Assembly: GCF_002968015.1 (NCBI RefSeq)
Contig: NZ_PUIP01000001.1
Coordinates: 124,001 to 188,000, forward strand
DNA length: 64,000 nt
From: Massilia phosphatilytica
GTDB taxonomy: Bacteria > Pseudomonadota > Gammaproteobacteria > Burkholderiales > Burkholderiaceae_D
Direction of reading: 5' to 3'
This document shows, in pieces, positions 60,250 through 64,000 of the stretch (its first letter is position 1; every line of letters begins with the position of its first letter). The position numbers were made by a program, and so were the translations under genes. The notes beneath the pieces were generated by a model. The model saw nothing but the letters and a program-made list of their open reading frames with translations, ran no database searches and was not told the origin of the DNA.

Positions 60250-60726
60250 ATGGCTATTGAAGGCGTTTTAAACGAAGGTTTTGTCACCACCACAGCCGAC
60301 AAGCTGATCAACTGGGCGCGTACCGGGTCGATGTGGCCCATGACGTTCGGCCTGGCTTGCTGTGCGGTCGAGATGATGCACGCGGGTGCCGCGCGCTATG
60401 ACCTCGACCGTTTCGGCGTTGTGTTCCGCCCGTCGCCGCGCCAGTCCGACGTGATGATCGTGGCCGGTACCCTGTGCAACAAGATGGCGCCCGCACTGCG
60501 CAAGGTGTACGACCAGATGGCCGAGCCGCGCTGGGTCATCTCGATGGGCTCGTGCGCCAACGGCGGCGGCTACTACCACTACTCGTACTCCGTCGTGCGC
60601 GGCTGCGACCGCATCGTGCCGGTCGACGTCTACGTCCCGGGCTGCCCGCCGACCGCCGAGGCTCTGCTGTACGGCATCATCCAGCTCCAGAATAAGATCC
60701 AGCGCACCAATACCATCGCGCGATAA
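60250..60726 (+). CDS. nuoB: NADH-quinone oxidoreductase subunit B
   Basis: 158-residue subunit carrying the N2 [4Fe-4S] cluster, the last before quinone. Ligands are in [13 protein letters not shown] (adjacent cysteines), [20 protein letters not shown] and [14 protein letters not shown]. Three bases after nuoA. Confidence 0.97.
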   Translation: MAIEGVLNEGFVTTTADKLINWARTGSMWPMTFGLACCAVEMMHAGAARYDLDRFGVVFRPSPRQSDVMIVAGTLCNKMAPALRKVYDQMAEPRWVISMGSCANGGGYYHYSYSVVRGCDRIVPVDVYVPGCPPTAEALLYGIIQLQNKIQRTNTIAR

Positions 60727-60744
60727 TCCAAGCCGGTTTCAACC

Positions 60745-61338
60745 ATGACGACAAAAATCGAAGCCCTCGAACTCGCCCTGAAGAATGCTCTGGGCGAGGG
60801 CGCTGCCATTACCGTGGCGCTGGGCGAAGTAACGGTAGTGGTGAAGGCCAAGGACTACCTGGCCTCCATGCAGAAGCTGCGCGACGATCCCGCGCTGCGT
60901 TTCCAGGAACTCGTCGACCTGTGCGGCGTCGACTACTCGTCCTACGGCGAAGGCACGTGGGACGGTTTGCGTTTCGCGGTCGTGTCGCACCTGCTGTCGA
61001 TCGAGCACAACTGGCGCGTGCGTGTCCGCGTGTTCTGCCCGGACGACGACATGCCGCTGGTGGATTCCGTCACCGGCATCTGGCGCAACGCCAACTGGTT
61101 CGAGCGTGAAGCGTTCGACCTGTTCGGCATCCTGTTCGAGGGCCACGGCGACCTGCGCCGCATCCTCACCGACTACGGCTTCATCGGCCACCCGTTCCGC
61201 AAGGACTTCCCGATCTCGGGCTATGTCGAGATGCGTTACGACCCCGAGCAGAAACGCGTGATCTACCAACCCGTGACGATCGAGCCGCGCGAAAACATTC
61301 CGCGCGTGATCCGCGAAGAAACCTACGGGATGAAATAA
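60745..61338 (+). CDS. nuoC: NADH-quinone oxidoreductase subunit C
   Basis: 197-residue 30-kDa subunit of the peripheral arm, separate from NuoD as in most betaproteobacteria. Signature [20 protein letters not shown] and [20 protein letters not shown]. Stop overlaps the nuoD start (TAATG). Confidence 0.96.
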   Translation: MTTKIEALELALKNALGEGAAITVALGEVTVVVKAKDYLASMQKLRDDPALRFQELVDLCGVDYSSYGEGTWDGLRFAVVSHLLSIEHNWRVRVRVFCPDDDMPLVDSVTGIWRNANWFEREAFDLFGILFEGHGDLRRILTDYGFIGHPFRKDFPISGYVEMRYDPEQKRVIYQPVTIEPRENIPRVIREETYGMK

Positions 61339-62591
61339 TGGCTGAGCTTAAGAATTACACCCTGAACTTTGGTCCGCAGCACCCGGCAGCGCACGGCGTG
61401 CTGCGCCTCGTGCTGGAACTGGACGGCGAGGTCATCCAGCGCGCCGACCCGCACATCGGCCTGCTGCACCGCGGCACCGAGAAGCTGGCCGAGACCCGCA
61501 CCTACCTGCAGTCCGTGCCGTACATGGACCGCCTCGACTACGTCTCGATGATGTGCAACGAGCACGGCTACGTGCTGGCCATCGAGAAGCTGATGGGCAT
61601 CGACGTGCCGATCCGTGCGCAGTACATCCGCACGATGTTCGACGAGATCACCCGCATCCTGAACCACCTGATGTGGCTGGGCGCGCACGCGCTGGACATC
61701 GGTGCGATGGGCCCGTTCCTGTACGCGTTCCGCGACCGCGAAGACCTGTTCGACGTGTACGAGGCCGTGTCGGGCGCGCGCATGCACGCGGCCTACTACC
61801 GCCCGGGCGGCGTGTACCGCGACCTGCCGGACGTGATGCCGAAGCACCGCGAATCGCCGCTGCGCAGCAAGAAGGCCATCGACGAACTGAACGAAACCCG
61901 CCACGGCTCCGTGCTGGACTTCATCGAATCGTTCACGAAGCGCTTCGACGGCTATGTCGACGAATACGAGACCCTGCTGACCGACAACCGTATCTGGAAA
62001 CAGCGTACAGTCGGCATCGGCGTCGTGACGCCGGAAGACGCGATGGGCATGGGGTTCTCGGGCCCGATGCTGCGCGGCTCGGGCATCGCCTGGGACCTGC
62101 GCAAGGTCCAGCCGTACGCTGCGTACGACAAGGTCGAATTCGACGTCCCGGTCGGCACCAACGGCGACTCGTATGACCGCTACCTCGTGCGCATCGAAGA
62201 GATGCGCCAGGCCAACCGCATCATCAAGCAGTGCGTCGCCTGGCTGAATGCGAACCCGGGTCCGGTCATGACGAACAACCACAAGGTCGCCCCGCCGTCG
62301 CGCGTGGACATGAAGACCAACATGGAATCGCTGATCCACCACTTCAAGCTGTTCACCGAAGGCTTCCACGTCCCGCCGGGCGAAGCTTACGCGGCCGTCG
62401 AACATCCGAAGGGCGAGTTCGGCATTTATATCGTGTCGGACGGCGCCAACAAGCCGTACCGACTGAAGATCCGCACCCCGGACTATGTCCACCTGCAGAG
62501 CCTGGATGAAATGGCGCGCGGTCACATGATCGCCGACGCCGTCACCATCATCGGTACGCAGGACATCGTGTTCGGCTCGATCGACCGATAA
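61338..62591 (+). CDS. nuoD: NADH-quinone oxidoreductase subunit D
   Basis: 417-residue 49-kDa subunit that forms the quinone site with NuoB. N-terminal [36 protein letters not shown], and the C-terminal FGSIDR are diagnostic. Confidence 0.97.
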   Translation: MAELKNYTLNFGPQHPAAHGVLRLVLELDGEVIQRADPHIGLLHRGTEKLAETRTYLQSVPYMDRLDYVSMMCNEHGYVLAIEKLMGIDVPIRAQYIRTMFDEITRILNHLMWLGAHALDIGAMGPFLYAFRDREDLFDVYEAVSGARMHAAYYRPGGVYRDLPDVMPKHRESPLRSKKAIDELNETRHGSVLDFIESFTKRFDGYVDEYETLLTDNRIWKQRTVGIGVVTPEDAMGMGFSGPMLRGSGIAWDLRKVQPYAAYDKVEFDVPVGTNGDSYDRYLVRIEEMRQANRIIKQCVAWLNANPGPVMTNNHKVAPPSRVDMKTNMESLIHHFKLFTEGFHVPPGEAYAAVEHPKGEFGIYIVSDGANKPYRLKIRTPDYVHLQSLDEMARGHMIADAVTIIGTQDIVFGSIDR

Positions 62592-62608
62592 GAAGGGTAG
62601 AAAAGATT

Positions 62609-63085
62609 ATGTTATCTGAGCAGTGCTTGAAAAAAATCGACCGCGAGTTGGCCAAGTATCCGGCCGACCAGCGCCAGTCGGCCGTGATGGCCTCGCTGGC
62701 CCACGCACAAGTCGAAAAGGGCTGGCTGTCGCCGGAAACGATGCAGGAAGTGGCCGACTACATCGGCATGCCCGCGATCGCCGTGCAGGAAGTCGCCACC
62801 TTCTACAACATGTACAACATCAAGCCGGTCGGTAAGCACAAGATCACCGTGTGCACCAACCTGCCTTGCGCCCTGTCGGGCGGCGAGCGCGCCGCCCACC
62901 GCATCAAGGATGCCCTGGGCATCAATTTCCGCGAAACGACCGAGGACGGCCAGTTCACCCTGCTGGAAGGCGAGTGCATGGGCGCCTGCGGCGACGCGCC
63001 GGTCATGCTGGTGAATAACCACCGCATGTGCTCGTTCATGTCGGACGAGAAGATCGACGCCCTGCTGGAGGAACTGAACAAATGA
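62609..63085 (+). CDS. nuoE: NADH-quinone oxidoreductase subunit E
   Basis: 158-residue 24-kDa thioredoxin-like subunit with the N1a [2Fe-2S] cluster. Ligands: CTNLPC and, 36 or so residues on, ECMGACG. Overlaps nuoF by four bases. Confidence 0.96.
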   Translation: MLSEQCLKKIDRELAKYPADQRQSAVMASLAHAQVEKGWLSPETMQEVADYIGMPAIAVQEVATFYNMYNIKPVGKHKITVCTNLPCALSGGERAAHRIKDALGINFRETTEDGQFTLLEGECMGACGDAPVMLVNNHRMCSFMSDEKIDALLEELNK

Positions 63086-64000
63086 CCAGCCTGCACGACC
63101 GCCACATCAATCCGCTGATCCTGAAGGATCTGAACGGCGACAACTGGCACCTGGAAGACTACGTCAAGCGCGGCGGCTATTCCGCGCTGCGCCGCATCCT
63201 GGAAGAGAAGATCACGCCCGAGGCGATCATCGCCGACCTGAAAACGTCCGGCCTGCGCGGCCGCGGCGGCGCAGGCTTCCCGACCGGCCTGAAGTGGAGC
63301 TTCATGCCGCGCCAGTTCCCGGGCCAGAAATACCTCGTCTGCAACACCGACGAAGGCGAACCGGGCACGTTCAAGGACCGCGACATCATCCGCTACAACC
63401 CGCACGCGCTGATCGAAGGCATGGCCATCGGTGCGTACGCGATGGGCATCACCGTGGGCTACAACTACATCCACGGCGAGATCTTCCAGGAATACCTGCG
63501 CTTCGAAGAGGCGCTGGAAGAGGCGCGCGCCGCCGGCTTCCTGGGCGACAAGATCATGGGTTCGGAGTTCTCGTTCCAGCTGCACGCGCACCACGGCTAC
63601 GGCGCCTACATCTGCGGCGAAGAAACCGCGCTGCTGGAATCGCTGGAAGGCAAGAAGGGCCAGCCGCGCTTCAAGCCGCCGTTCCCGGCCTCGTTTGGCC
63701 TGTACGGCAAGCCGACCACGATCAACAACACGGAAACGTTCGCAGCCGTCCCGTTCATCCTGAACATGGGCGCGGCCGAGTACATGGGGCTGGGCAAGCC
63801 GAACAACGGCGGCACGAAGATCTTCTCGATCTCCGGCGACGTCGAGCGTCCGGGTAACTATGAAGTCCCGCTCGGTACCCCGTTCGCCAAGCTGATGGAG
63901 CTGGCCGGCGGCATGCGCGGCGGCAAGAAGATCAAGGCCGTCATCCCGGGCGGTTCGTCGGCACCGGTCGTGCGCGGCGACATCATGATGCAGACCGACC
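63082..64000 (+). CDS. nuoF: NADH-quinone oxidoreductase subunit F, 5' part
   Basis: First 306 codons of the 51-kDa NADH- and FMN-binding subunit; the gene runs off the right edge. FMN/NADH motifs [31 protein letters not shown] and [17 protein letters not shown] are intact. The cysteines for cluster N3 would lie beyond the window. The NADH entry point of complex I. Confidence 0.96.
   Translation, partial: MTSLHDRHINPLILKDLNGDNWHLEDYVKRGGYSALRRILEEKITPEAIIADLKTSGLRGRGGAGFPTGLKWSFMPRQFPGQKYLVCNTDEGEPGTFKDRDIIRYNPHALIEGMAIGAYAMGITVGYNYIHGEIFQEYLRFEEALEEARAAGFLGDKIMGSEFSFQLHAHHGYGAYICGEETALLESLEGKKGQPRFKPPFPASFGLYGKPTTINNTETFAAVPFILNMGAAEYMGLGKPNNGGTKIFSISGDVERPGNYEVPLGTPFAKLMELAGGMRGGKKIKAVIPGGSSAPVVRGDIMMQTD

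Overview
The window is a stretch of chromosome from a high-G+C betaproteobacterium, most likely Oxalobacteraceae (Massilia/Telluria-like). This is judged from betaproteobacterial gene orders (isc-hsc-fdx; ilvB-ilvN-ilvC-pssA; rpsO-pnp and qor-tpiA-secG-tRNA-nuo), a polyhydroxyalkanoate phasin, and two families of short palindromic intergenic repeats. No integrase, transposase, phage gene or CRISPR array was found. The assignment comes from reading the sequence, with no database search.

Region 1 (1-3.4 kb): the start of a LysR regulator diverges from a fumarylacetoacetate-hydrolase-family gene and maiA (end of aromatic-acid breakdown), followed by a CBS-domain protein and a divergent uracil-DNA glycosylase homologue whose C terminus is encoded by a repeat. 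Region 2 (3.4-12.8 kb): the complete iron-sulfur assembly operon iscR-iscS-iscU-iscA-hscB-hscA-fdx-iscX behind an IscR-type operator. It runs with little or no gap into a methyltransferase, threonine aldolase, a pseudouridine-synthase homologue and a secreted HExxH protein. Region 3 (12.8-22.1 kb): small regulated units: SDR/TetR, MarR(OhrR-like)/glutathione transferase, a two-component system beside a CcdA/thioredoxin pair, a sigma factor with DUF3619, DUF3106 and RDD proteins, and another glutathione transferase. Region 4 (22.1-33.3 kb): ilvB-ilvN-ilvC, a SIMPL protein, pssA, a phasin, two tandem BamE-like lipoproteins, rpsO and pnp. The rpsO reading frame is broken close to its 3' end.

Region 5 (33.3-57 kb) looks like an accessory block placed between pnp and the qor-tpiA-secG-tRNA-nuo string. 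It holds a toxin-antitoxin pair; a TctE/TctD-like two-component system diverging from porin, binding protein, fused permease, ATPase, chemoreceptor and mannose-6-phosphate isomerase genes (best read as a sugar-phosphate sensing, uptake and entry locus); and a six-gene stressosome-like module (RsbR, RsbS, RsbT, an RsbT-like/RsbX fusion, a histidine kinase, and a REC-PAS-kinase-REC hybrid). An M16 peptidase pair, a DUF2807 protein, a Sel1-repeat protein and two small stress-type proteins follow.

Region 6 (57-64 kb): quinone oxidoreductase, tpiA, secG, tRNA-Leu(GAG) and the start of the complex I operon, nuoA to nuoF (cut by the right edge).

The most notable items are the stressosome-like module with a two-component output, the predicted sugar-phosphate locus with a strong candidate operator, and the rpsO frameshift.
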